Assembly (NCBI GenBank): GCA_028023455.1
Contig: JAQFVV010006470.1
Coordinates: 186,001 to 250,000 of the forward strand
DNA: 64,000 nt
Source of the DNA: Epiperipatus broadwayi
Taxonomy: Eukaryota; Onychophora; Udeonychophora; Euonychophora; Peripatidae
Direction: 5' to 3'
Shown: piece by piece, positions 43,297 to 54,782 of the stretch
How positions within the stretch are numbered: position 1 is the stretch's first letter
How the letters are laid out: each line of letters begins with the position of its first letter
Program-made: the position numbers and the translations under genes
Notes under the pieces: generated by a model
Databases searched by the model: none
What the model was told of the DNA's origin: nothing
The model's input: only the letters and a program-made list of their open reading frames with translations

Positions 43297-45186
43297 TTAA
43301 AACAAAGATTTGAACGGGTTAAATATATAAAATACATATTTCGCGGGTTCATCCATGTTAAAAACTTTTAATATTAATATATTGACATTTTGACTTGGTC
43401 ACACAAGCCATCCACAAAGTTATAAAAGGTAGAAAGACGGTTGTAGAGGCGCTACAATCACTGATTTGAATAAAATGTTAAAATTCCACCAATAGCAAAA
43501 AATGTTAAATTTAGGAATGTTTTTTAAAAAAATCTTTCCAAATAGGAGGAATTTTACATGTATCATCTCGCTTATTGATACAATCTGGCCTTTTATGTAT
43601 CTCAATGGCTTCTCTAATTTTGCATTGGTAAAGATTATCACATCAGGATATGATCCTGGTACTAGAAAAATCAATTTTATGACCTGAATCTATAGTATGG
43701 AGTGAGAGTGCTGATGATGATGAGTGTTGTTTAACTGCATTAGCATGCTCATCTCTCCTAACACTGATGCGACAATTACTCATACCTATCTAAGAAGCTT
43801 TACGATTTTTACATGAGATTTGATAGACACCATGAGATTCAAGAGAGATTGAATCCTTAGGCTTGGTTATTATATTGCTGATCTTTTGATGAGCAGAAAA
43901 TGCTGTATCTATATTATAGCGTTTTAATATACATCCGGTACTGTCTGTAGTTCCTTTTACATATGGAACACAAATCCTAATAGCTGATTTATCATCTTTT
44001 TGTTTCCTATTTTGTCTATTTTGGGCTTGAAATAAGGCTTTTTTTTATAAATTTGTAATTATAACTATTTGGTAATAAAACACACTATTAATATGATTTA
44101 TTTCTACTTTAAGATATGTCTCATCTGAAAGGTTAATTGCTCTATTTAAAAGAGTTTTGGCTACAGAAACTATCTGAGTTGGGTGATTATGAGAATGGAA
44201 ATGCAAATAACTGTCTGTGTGTGTATCCTTTCTGTAAATAGAAAAAGATAAACTATTTGGTGTTCTGGTGACTAGAACATCAAGAAAAGGAGTTTTCCAT
44301 CAGACTCTGTCTCCATTGTAAATTTAATATGAGGATGCATATTATTTAAATGTAAGAAAAAAATCATCTAATTTATTTTTTCCATGTTGCAATATGACAA
44401 AATTGCCATCTATGTATCTGAGCCAAATGAGAGGTTTTAAAGATGATGATTCTAAAGCACAAGTTTCTATATATTCCATGAATAAATCAGCTATTACTCC
44501 TGAGATAGGTGAGCCCATAGGAGTACCAAAAACTTGTCTGTAATGCTGTCCATTGTATACAAAATATGTATTTAAGAGACAATGTTTAATTAAAGCAATA
44601 ATATGGTCTGGTAAATTGCAACCTTGTGAGATCATATTTAAAGCTTCATCAATTGGAATGTTGGTAAACAAAGACATGACATCAAAACTGACCAGAATGT
44701 CATTAGCATTAATTTTTAAACTTTTTAAAACAGAAATAAAATGAAGAGAGTTTTTAATATATGATTTAATAGATGGGATTGTAGGTTTAATGAAATCCGA
44801 TAAGTATCTGGCTAAAATATGAGTTGGAGAACCTATTGCACTTATTATTGGACGAAGGGGGGTATCTGGTTTGTGAATTTTTGGAAGTCCATAAAATTTT
44901 GGACAGACACAAGATTTTTCACGAGGGGTTATTTTATTTTTTATCTCTGTTTCAATAGGTGATTTATTAATAATAGCTTTTGTTGTTTTTTCCAAATACG
45001 TAGTATGATCTCTTTTTGATAGTTTATAAGTTTTATCATTAAGCAGATCTAAAATTTTATTATGGTAAATGTCACGATCCATTACGCTGTGGCATTACCT
45101 TTATCAGCTGGAAGTACAACAATTGATTTGTCCGATTTTATATTATTTAATGCTTGTCTTTCTTTCTTTGAAATATTATTTTTACA
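43297..45186 (-). pseudogene. Inverted, 5'-truncated Penelope-like element copy
   Basis: On the minus strand an open frame of 246 codons (45082-44342) encodes the PLE reverse transcriptase: YGLPKIHKPDTPLRP, FDVMSLFTNIP (motif A), FGTPMGSPISG (motif B) and then YIDG at 44405-44416, where the catalytic motif should read YIDD. Loss of the second Asp predicts an inactive RT. Downstream, 44300-43420 holds the linker and GIY-YIG region in broken frames, and 43420-43300 is the 3' terminus with a decayed hammerhead motif. The copy lacks the N-terminal third and joins the next, plus-strand copy at about 45184 within the short shared TACATAGG-type sequence. Confidence 0.85.
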
Positions 45187-45660
45187 TAGGTATGAGTAAT
45201 CGTCGCATCAGTGTTAGGAGAGATAAGAACGCTAATGCAGTTAAACAACACTCATCATCATCAGCACCCTCATTCCATACTATAGATTCAGGTCATAAAA
45301 TTGATTTTTCTAGTACCAGGATCATATCCAGATGTGATAATCTCTACCAATGCAAACTTAGAGAAGCCATTGCGATACTTAAAAGGCCAGATTGTATCAA
45401 TAAGCGAGATGATACATGTAAACTTCCTCCTATTTGGAAAGGTTTTTTTAAAAAAAATATTCCTAAATTTAACATTTTTTGCTATTGGTGGAATTTTAAC
45501 ATTTTATTCAAATCAGTGATTGTAGCGCCTCTACAACCATCTTTCTACCTTTTATAACTCTGTGGATGGCTTGTGTGACCAAGTCAAAACGTCAGTATAT
45601 TAATATTAAAAGTTTTTAACACGGATGAACCCGCAAAATATGTATTTTATATATTTAACC
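45187..45660 (+). mobile_element. Direct partial Penelope-like copy (pLTR-like): GIY-YIG end
   Basis: It starts within the GIY-YIG domain (TATGAGTAATCGTCG; SNRRISVRRD) and runs to the 3' terminus, where the next full copy begins. Open coding from 45190 to about 45440 gives HTIDSGHKIDFSSTRII and CKLREAIAILKRPDCIN, the conserved PLE nuclease tail. Known PLEs often carry such partial upstream copies, called pseudo-LTRs. It includes a decayed hammerhead-like motif at 45551-45600. Confidence 0.78.
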
Positions 45661-48175
45661 CATGCAAATCTTCGTTTTAACATTATTAACCTCTACGGGG
45701 AGGAAATTTTTATACAGCACCATCTATTTGAAAGAACGTGGATTAAGAAATGTAAGTTACTTTGTAATTTATCTTTTTTATTAGCGTGCAAAAATCACAA
45801 TGTTATACCCACTTGCTGTAAAATTGTGTTTCACAAGAACAATTATAATGTTAGCAAAATTTTAAGGAAAACTAGCAATATTATTTTAAACCCTTTTATT
45901 AAAGATACTCGGAAAAATTTAGACAAAATTGATAAAGTATTGCTACATTTACGTTTATTCCTTATTAATAAAATAATCCTTTACTGTGTACTAGTTTTGA
46001 TCGTATTGCAAATTTTAGATCGTTTAAAGATTCTGAATTTGTAACAGCAAAGCAAAAGAAAAAATTGCAAATGCTAATTAGAACACAATCCCCAAACATT
46101 ATGTATCCAAATCAAAAAAACCGTTTATAATTTATCTAGGAAAGCCCTCTCTACAGATGAAATTTCGATTTTAGAAAAAGGTTTCAATTTTGCTTTAACA
46201 ACTTCCCGGATACCTTTTGAGAAAATTGTTTGTAATGTTGAATCAGCTCTCGATAAAATTGATTCTTCATCGGTTGATTTGGCTAGAGCTGAGATTTGTA
46301 ATATTTTTTAAAAAGCTAAGCTTCCTAAAAATAATATTTCAAAGAAAGAAAGACAAGCATTAAATAATATAAAATCGGACAAATCAATTGTTGTACTTCC
46401 AGATGATAAAGGTAATGTCACAGTCGTAATGGATTATGACATTTACCATAATAAAATTTTAGATCTGCTTAATGATAAAACTTATAAACTATCAAAAAGA
46501 GATCATATTTGGAAAAAAAAACAACAAAAGCTATTATTAATAAATCACCTATTGAAACAGAGATAAAAAATAAAATAATCCCTCGTGAAAAATCATTGTG
46601 TCTGTCCAAAATTTTATGGACTTCCAAAAATCCACAAACCAGATACCCCCCTTCGTTCAATAGTAAGTGCAATAGGTTCTCCAACTCATATTTTAGTCAG
46701 ATACTTATCGGATTTCATTAAACCTACAATCCCATCTATTAAATCATATATTAAAAACTTTCTTCATTTTATTTCTGTTTTAAAAAGTTTAAAAATTAAT
46801 GCTAATGACATTCTGGTCAGTTTTGATGTCGTGTCTTTGTTACAAACATTCCAATTGATGAAGGTTTAAATATAATCTCACAACGTTGCAATTTACCAGA
46901 CCATATTATTGCTTTAATTAAACATTGTCTCTTAAATACATATTTTGTATACAATGGACAGCATTACAGACAAGTTTTTGGTACTCCTATGGGCTCACCT
47001 ATCTCAGGAGTAATAGCTGATTTATTCATGGAATATATAGAAACTCGTGCTTTAGAATCATCATCTTTAAAACCTCTCATTTGGGTCAGATACATAGATG
47101 ACACTTTTGTCATATGGCAACAGGGAAAAAATAAATTAGATGATTTTTTCTTACATTTAAATAATATGCATCCTCATATTAAATTTACAATGGAGACATA
47201 GTCTGATGCAAAACTCCCTTTTCTTGATGTTCTAGTCACCAGAACACAAAATGGTTTATCTTTTTCTATTTACAGAAAGGATACACACACAGACAGTTAT
47301 TTGCATTTCCATTCTCATAATCACCCAACTCAGATAGTTTCTGTAGCCAAAACTCTTTTAAATAGAGCAATTAACCTTTCAGATGAGACACATCTGAAAG
47401 TAGAAATAAATCATATTAATAGTGTGTTTTATTAGCAAATAGTTATAATTACAAATTTATAAAAAAAAAGCCTTATTTCAAGCCCAAAATAGACAAAATA
47501 GGAAACAAAAAGATGATAAATCAGCTATTAGGATATGTGTTCCATATGTAAAAGGAACTACAGACAGTATCAGACGTATATTAAAACGCTATAATATAGA
47601 CACAACATTTTCTGCTCATCAAAAGATCAGCAATATAATAACCAAGCCTAAGGATTCAATCCCTCTTGAATCTCATGGTGTCTATCAAATCTCATGTAAA
47701 ATTGTAAAGCTTCTTACATAGGTATGAGTAATCGTTGCATCAGTGTTAGGAGAGATGAGCATGCTAATGCAGTTAAACAACACTCATCATCATCAGCACT
47801 CTCACTCCATACTATAGATTCAGGTCATAAAATTGATTTTTCTAGTACCAGGATCATATTTGGATGTGATAATCTCTACCAATGCAAAGTTAGAGAAGCC
47901 ATTGAGATACTTAAAAGGGCAGATTGTATCAATACGTGAGATGATACATGTAAACTTCCTCCTATTTGGAAATTTTTTTTTAAAAAAAACATTCCTAAAT
48001 TTAACATTTTTTGCTATTGGTGGAATTTTAACATTTTATTCAAATCAGTGATTGTAGCGCCTCTACAACTGTCTTTCTACCTTTTATAACTCTGTGGATG
48101 GCTTGTGTGACCAAGTCGAAACGTCAGTATATTAATATTAAAAGTTTTTAACACGGTTGAACCCACAAAATATGT
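45661..48175 (+). pseudogene. Nearly complete Penelope-like element (RT plus GIY-YIG)
   Basis: PLEs encode one protein with an N-terminal region, a telomerase-related reverse transcriptase and a GIY-YIG endonuclease. Here the N-terminal part is 45672-46300, with a frameshift near 45985 and a stop at 46310. The RT follows: YGLPKIHKP near 46615, FDVVSL near 46820 (motif A), a frameshift near 46850, GTPMGSPIS near 46980 (motif B), and RYIDDTFVIW with an intact YIDD at 47091-47102. FLDVLVTR is near 47223. A stop at about 47200 breaks the frame. The GIY-YIG domain is HGVYQIS near 47673, SYIGMSNR near 47712 and the EAIEILKRADCIN tail to 47939. The 3' terminus with a hammerhead-like motif ends near 48175, next to a short ATAT tract. 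All catalytic RT motifs survive, but several frameshifts and stops make it a pseudogene. Some could be sequencing errors in homopolymers. Confidence 0.85.
48082..48130 (+). ncRNA. Decayed hammerhead motif at the PLE 3' end
   Basis: Stem II GGCTTG/CAAGTC (6 bp with one G-U, loop TGTGAC), GAAA, palindromic stem III ACGT and cleavage triplet GTC are all present. The other core box reads CTGTGGA and not CTGANGA, so A6 is lost and activity is unlikely. Stem I could pair TATAACT with AGTATA with a bulge. The same motif occurs at 45551-45600 (plus) and 43383-43429 (minus), both with AAAA in place of GAAA. Confidence 0.55.
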
Positions 48176-48329
48176 ATTACATATATATAATTTCACGAAA
48201 AACAATACAATGATTAATACAGTAAACAAAATTTAAAAAAATATCAACTTTAATTTAAATAGAAGTACTTTCAACAAACTATGTTGTCATTATAAATATA
48301 TACAAAAAACAATTATGTCATAATAATTT

Positions 48330-49030
48330 TTTATATTAGCAAGTTGTCTATTTATTAAATTTTGCTTTCCATATTTTATTTGCATAGCTTCCTTAATTTT
48401 ACGTTTATTATTATTTCTTTAAATACATATAATCTTAATTTTATTAAAATCAAAAACATAATTACATATAACATTATGATCAAAAAATATTGAAGGTGAT
48501 ATGTCATCATTTTTAACACTCACTTGTCTTGATTTAGGACTCGTTTATGCAATAATAAACGCTTCTTTTATCTCTTCTCCAATGTACAGCAAGATTCACC
48601 TATATATCCTTTTCCACAAACACAAATCCATTACATATCACACAACTTTGATTAAAAATACTACACATATTTTTGATTTATTTATCAATATAAATATACA
48701 GAATAATATAAAATGCAACTTTACATATATCTTTATAAATTCGTTTATAAATTTCACTTGTTTGTTACAAATAAATGGTATGGATATCCAAGTAAGTTTT
48801 ATTTCATCCATATCTTTAGTACTTAAACTTTTATAATTTTTATTGAAATTAATAACAATATTATAAATCAATCTATATCCAATATTTAACAAATCCATGG
48901 TAAATACACTTATATTACTTATTTTATCAAACCTATATTTACACAATTTGTCATTTCTAAATAAAATGATTTCACACCAGATAATTTATGTACAATAGGT
49001 ACATTTCAATGCCAATGAATATATACTCTT
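48330..49030 (-). pseudogene. Penelope-like element C-terminal relic
   Basis: On the minus strand an open stretch (48946-48638) ends with ISIPFICNKQVKFINEFI, which parallels ISIPFISNPQVKDFKDIY before the GIY-YIG module in the 17.8 kb copy. Then CVCGKGYIGESC and LEKR near 48600-48560 give the YIG core. Further on, near 48400, KLRKLCK and a QLANI-like block match the PLE tail. Several stops. It belongs with the second family. Confidence 0.7.
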
Positions 49031-49065
49031 TTTTCAATATCTTTATTAACTAATACTTTGAAAGG

Positions 49066-49230
49066 TCACCTTTCCCATAATTCTGTGATATTAACATTTG
49101 CTGCCTGCCTATTGATTAAGTCTTGTTTGTATTTATATAGTAACATAGCTTCCTTAATTTTTTTTATTATTATTTCATTCAGTTTGCAATATTTTACATT
49201 ATTATAATTGGAATCAAAACCATATATATA
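49066..49230 (-). pseudogene. Penelope-like element C-terminal tail relic
   Basis: The minus strand reads KKIKEAMLLYKYKQDLINRQ followed by AANVNITELW, the last conserved block of the second-family PLE protein (compare KKIKEAIF and INRQTANIKI in the 15-18 kb copies). It starts at a short (TA)n tract. Only this block is present. Confidence 0.65.
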
Positions 49231-50246
49231 TATATATATATATAATGCATAAATCACCCCACATGGTTAAGAAATCCAGTACTGCCCTCTGTGATCTAAT
49301 ATATAAATTCATTAGAATGCGTATTTCAAAATAGCCAGGTGAAAATGAATCACTTTGACCTGTCTTCTTTCAGATGTTATATATTTATATATATTTATTT
49401 CAGTATAGCGTTATGCACTGGGATTATATATATATATATATTGTGCCCTTATCTATAGGTCATAATAAGGTAGAATGGTCAATTACTAAAAAATTTTAAA
49501 TTTTAAAATACGTTTGTGTAATATATTGATAATTGTATGATCGATTAGATTTTATAGTACAATTTAAGGCTGAAAATACCTGGTATATAAAAGTGTAATG
49601 GATTATTTTAAAAGAAAACAGTTAAATAAAGCTTAATTATATCCTTGCTTATGGTTGTAAAAGCTGGCCATATAAAATAATACAGCTATAAATAGTTAAA
49701 AGTATATTAACAATCCAATTGTAATATTTTAAAACTAATAAATTAAATAAATGCTATATGTAATATTATAATTATAATTAATATTCAAATTTAATCTAAT
49801 ATATTTTAAAATAAACTTTAGGATGGTGAGAATTATATTTAGTTCTACATTTTTAAATTATTTTCCAAATTTTTATAAAATATATCAGTTTTGGTAATTT
49901 AGACCGAGACGTAAATTAAAAAAATCATCTGATAAAGTTAGTAATCATGTGACTGTATATTATATACCTTCACACACACGCTTGTTAGAATATAATAATA
50001 AAGTTTGTGAATTATAAAACTAAATATAATTGCTATCTATCGTTAAAGTAAAAGTTGAAATATTAAATGTTATTTTAATAATTGTTTTAAAGTTTAAATG
50101 ATTTTGATAAAATTATAATTGAGTTTAAAAATACTATTCTAAGTAATATTTTAAATCATTACGTCATAAATTCTTTATTTTAAAAAAGTTTAGTCTATTA
50201 TAAAACTAAAAATGTGTAAATTTGTTCGCGCTAAAAAAGTCATTAA

Positions 50247-50283
50247 CCAATCAACGGAGGTATTTTAGCAGACGAAATATAAG
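50247..50283 (+). promoter_or_regulatory. Putative 5' LTR promoter
   Basis: CCAATCA at 50247-50253 and AAATATAAG at 50275-50283 match the order found in the solo LTR at 11618-11650. Transcript start is expected near 50305. With polyadenylation at about 53220, the R region would be close to 3 kb. Confidence 0.5.
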
Positions 50284-50512
50284 AATTAGACGGAGCGGGA
50301 GAAAGTAATGTGTAAGTGAAGGAGGGAGTAACATATTTTTTAGCTGTATAAGATCGTAAGCTAGAAAAGTGATATAATTTTAAAATTTTATATTTATTTT
50401 AAAAGTTTTTTTAACATATAATATTTTGAACTGCCTTTAAATGGAGGGCTAATTTTAAAAGTTTTCTTACCAGGATATTTTATTCAAGTTTAGCCAAAAC
50501 CTTGCAGTAAAA

Positions 50513-50695
50513 ATGGAAATACTACAGAAAAAAGTACCTAAAAGTATTGATAAAGGAAAAATATTTGTAAAGTGCCTTGATACAGCTTTATTTATGCTCA
50601 ACCAGAAACTTATTATTGTAACTCAGAGGAATATAATTTGGACGTTATACGGAAAACTTAAAAGAGAAGTTATTTGCCGTCAGGAAAAATTATGA
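50513..50695 (+). CDS. Small LTR ORF of unknown function (60 aa)
   Basis: A basic 60-residue frame (MEILQKKVPKSIDKGKIFVK at its start) present in both LTR copies with two amino-acid differences near its end. It shows no signal peptide, membrane segment or known motif. Since the LTRs are recent duplicates, its conservation between them proves little, and no equivalent is evident in the solo LTR. It may not be translated. Confidence 0.2.
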   Translation: MEILQKKVPKSIDKGKIFVKCLDTALFMLNQKLIIVTQRNIIWTLYGKLKREVICRQEKL

Positions 50696-53198
50696 CGCAC
50701 AAATTTATAAGGCTACTCTGAAGTTTTTTTTTTTTTATTCTTCTCTATGGAAAAATTAAGATGCGTATATCATAAAGAAAAAATTATGTAAAAGTTATAA
50801 TGAAGAAAGAATGTTTATCTTTTTAAAGGAAACATTACAAAGTATATAGTACCAGAACTTTAAAAGAAGGAAAAAAGTTACAGAATAATAATATGAAAGA
50901 GCTATTGTGTTTTATGAAAAAAGGAACAGAAAAACTTTATCTAAGAAGAATTAAAAATATTATAAAGTGTTCATTAGAGAAATGCTTAATAAAGATAGAG
51001 ATTAGGAAAATGGAAATTTAAATTACTTAATGAAAATGGATCCATGGAAACAGAAAAATTTTATTGAATATTTAAATCAAAGTACTGAGAAGATGCATCG
51101 TAAAAGTCGCGTGGGGGAAAATATTAGCAGAAAATATTAGAAGAGAATATGTAGACGTTTTCTTTACGGGATTAATTGATATCATAATTAATAATTGTAT
51201 TAAATATTATAAAAAACCAAGGATTGTCATCTATGAATATTTATTAAACAGAGCAATAATTGTTTTACCTTAAAATTGAACAAGCAGGGAGAAGAACATT
51301 AAGTGACTGAAGAAGAAATAATAAACATTTTTTTTTAGCTTTAATATGAACGGTTTTCAAGAAAATTTGATAAAGAAGTACAGTAAATATAGTTTGAATA
51401 TTTTTTTACTAATTTATTTTAAAATATAAAATGTTATGTGAGATTAGGGAAAACATATAAACATAAATTTAGTAATATTAAAATTTAAATATAATAGCTT
51501 GATAAAATTATAGAAATAGTGTTTAAAAATAAAGTGTATGGATGTGAATCTTATATCTACAAGGATCAAATGGATGGTGAAGCCTACGGAACGCGATCGA
51601 GGAGATAAAGGTCGTTTTGGTAATTTTAATAGTTATTTATAATGCATAATGTATTTTTTTTAGATCATCTATTGACCTAAGAATGAAGTGTGAAAGTTTA
51701 AATTATATGTACACATTTTATACAACATTTTTAACATATAATGAGATAGGAGTAATTCGGAATATGCATGCAATAATTTATTTAAAGTATATTAATAATA
51801 TAATTTAACAGAACAATTGTGTGATTCTTTTGAACTTTCATGTGATAAAGTATTCAGATATTTAAATAGTTTGTATATGATTAAATATACGGAGGAAAGT
51901 AGTAAAAAGATTTTCTTATAGAACAGTGGAATAGTTTTAAAATAAATGAATTTTATTATTGTTAGTAATGCAGATATGTATTTGTCGATGTACAGTATAG
52001 AAAAAATCTTGAGAAATAAGATCGGATAGTGACTTGGAAGTACTAGTGGAGAGGAAACCAAGATGATGTTTTTTTTTTAAGAAATAGGAAAAAATAAAGG
52101 ATTTGGATCATATTTAGTTTTGTGTGATTTCAGTATAGTTAACTAGGCCCTATGACTGAACACATATAGTTTGGACAGTGTTTTTGCATATCTTTAAACT
52201 TTTGATGTTATAATAAAGCTGAAGAAATAGCTTTAGCATCGTTCCTATAATAGAGGTTGGTAGACAGGTAAAGGTCACTCCTCTATAGTGTCTTTTAATT
52301 CACTGTGCCATGATTGTCAAGGTATATGACGAGTAATATTCTAGTTGTATTTTGATCCTATGCATCTATCTTCGCTATCCTTATTTCGTGAATCTGCATC
52401 GGTCAGAAAGATATTTTCAAAGAAATAATGAATAAAATAGAACTGAAGATATGTTATCGTTTATGTAAGAATAGTTTATTTGCTGGAATGTATAGAATTG
52501 TGTAACTTTAAAATTGAAAGTCCAAAATATCATAAAGAGAGAAAGAATCATATAATACATTGTAAAATTAATTCAGAAATGAATATAAGATTTTGAAAAG
52601 AAATCTAAACCAAGTATTTTAAAAGTGATAATAAAATTTGAATGAATTTTTTTTTAATAATATTTAGAAAATAAGTATTGCATATTTATTAAGAAAATAG
52701 TTCAATAAGGTATAATAAACATATACTTGTGCATGGTATATTAATAGTTGTAATTATATCATCCGAAGTAAGGCTTGAATGAGAATATTAGGATTAATAA
52801 ACATCGGATAATGAACAATAAAAACCTAATACCGAATGTAGAACAATGTTTTGACTTTGTAAGATTCCATACAACCAATATAAAACTAAAATTTGTTATT
52901 TTGTAGAATTTTACTACGAATGTAAATTTTGTAAAAAAAATATAATTTTAATAATATTAGGGATGAAAAGTGTTTGTGATAATCATATAAGAAATGCATT
53001 TTGTAATAAGCTAACCATAATAATAAATCAAGTAATAATACTGTATTTTCTTAAGTGTTTAAAAAAATAAGATTTAACTAGGAAAAGTAAATAATATTTT
53101 GATTTCATTTTATAAACTAATAAACTAAGTTGAGATATGAAAGTAAGGGATATCCAATGTATATAGTGTAAAAATATTGTTAATTTATTTATGTTGTT

Positions 53199-53240
53199 AA
53201 TAAACTTTGTTTTAAATTTGTTTTAAAGTTTTTGTGTCCG
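53199..53240 (+). terminator. Putative LTR polyadenylation signal
   Basis: AATAAA at 53199-53204 is followed by a T/G-rich stretch (TTTTTGTGTCCGAG). Confidence 0.45.
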
Positions 53241-54094
53241 AGTTGTTATTTCTCCACATGGATGCATGAAATCACGATACATTTATAATTGAAACAGACA
53301 TATAAATTTTGCACAAAAGGTAAACATAAAAGTGTTATAATAATTTTGAGAATTTATTGGTATGTTAAAATTAAAAGATCATAATTTTATATTATTTATT
53401 GGTCATAAGTCGGTTGCCACAATATTACATTAAATTATATGCTAATGTTGCCACACGTATTCTGTTGTCAGATTATTAAAATACTACCACGTACGTATTT
53501 ATTTATTTCATTTTAGGAAGAAATAAGATTATATTATATTATTATTGTTATTATTATTTTTATTATTATTAGTTGCTGTGTAGTAGATTATGACATAAAA
53601 TTCCCTTTTCATATTTTACTACCGTAATTTTAAATCAGTTAGAATACAATTTATGAACCTGAGATTTTATTTTATTTTACTTCATTTTATTTAATTGAGC
53701 TAGATTCTTGTTATAAAGAAGATTAAGATATGATTATTATTTTAATCGTAGTGAATAGAGCTTAGAAAGTCGTAAGAATACTATGAGTTAGTTATTTGGT
53801 ATAGTAAAAAGGGGGAATAGTGTTCTTATGCCATTGAGGTAGTATCGTGTGGATAATGGCTCAATGTAGTCTATCTCGTTCCCTGTATTGTCACTCCATG
53901 TCTCATGAAAATAGTAAATATTTGTTAATTCATTTTAAAATTGAACCGTATTTGTATTTTAAAATTAGAGCTAGTAATCATTTTAATTAATGCTGAATAT
54001 TTCATTTATTTATTTGTTAACTGAGCTAGAACCCGTAATATTCGTAATAAACAGTATATTTTGGGGTGAGGATGCGCGGGGGGAGGTTAGATTG

Positions 54095-54109
54095 TGATCG
54101 CCCAACGTG
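54095..54109 (+). other. Putative primer binding site (tRNA-Lys-like)
   Basis: TGATCGCCCAACGTG shares CGCCCAACGTG with the common retroelement primer binding site for tRNA-Lys, with an imperfect start and a diverged continuation (TTGC in place of GGGG). Its position, just after the expected LTR end and before gag, fits a primer site. Confidence 0.5.
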
Positions 54110-54782
54110 TTGCACGATGTGTAGTTGGAACTACAATCGATAGGTTGGATTCAACTAACAGAAGGTTAAATTTTGCTCTTCCAATGAGACTGCACGATGT
54201 GTAGTGGAGTTACATATAGTTTAGTATTTGAATTTGTTCATGTAAATCGGGAGATTGTCAATAGACATATTTTACAGAAGTAGATAATTTCATATTTGAT
54301 TATAGAAATAATTATTAGGATTTAGTTATTAAAGTAAACTAAGTATTTGTTATTAAAATAATTTCAATTTTATGTGGTAGATAATCTGATTGTTTAAAAA
54401 AAAAATCGTACTATACTATTGTGGGTCAATTGACAAACAAAATTTAAAATATGCATATGTGGCTAACGATTATTGGTATTTAATATGACCATGTCAATTA
54501 TTGAAGTATTATTGAAAAATATATTTGAAAGTGTTTTAATTTGTGCAAAATATTTGTGAATCATGCATGTGGGAAATGATGTTGTGACACATATAATTTT
54601 AATTGTTATTGTTATTATAATTAGTTAGATAGTATAGGGTGTATAGAAGGTATTGTCTATAGTTATTGTGGGTGATGGTTGGATGAGATAAAAGAACTGG
54701 TAAGAAACTATTTTATGAGAAGTTAATAGTAACATATTATTGGGATATTAAATTTTGAGGAAAAAGTATTATAAAGAAAAAA
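54110..54782 (+). other. Gypsy 5' leader
   Basis: Noncoding leader between the primer binding site and gag. A block GCACGATGTGTAGT occurs at 54112 and again near 54192, each followed by a GGA..TACA palindromic segment. This partial duplication may mark a structured RNA such as a packaging or dimerisation region, which is inference only. Confidence 0.4.

Larger units (their letters stand above)
49442..54090 (+). repeat. 5' LTR (about 4.6 kb)
   Basis: It starts TGTGCCC after (TA)n and is repeated at 60407. The right border is not fixed by direct comparison because the 3' LTR is cut. It is placed between about 54070 and 54095 from the putative primer binding site at 54095 and by alignment with the end of the related solo LTR. 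Most of it is noncoding. A 60-codon ORF at 50513-50695 is present in both LTRs. Confidence 0.8.

Noticed and set aside
51034-51140. Small frame starting MDPWKQKNF in the LTR as a possible accessory protein
   Set aside because: Only about 35 codons, interrupted by stops and with no motif. A copy in the other LTR is expected from duplication alone.
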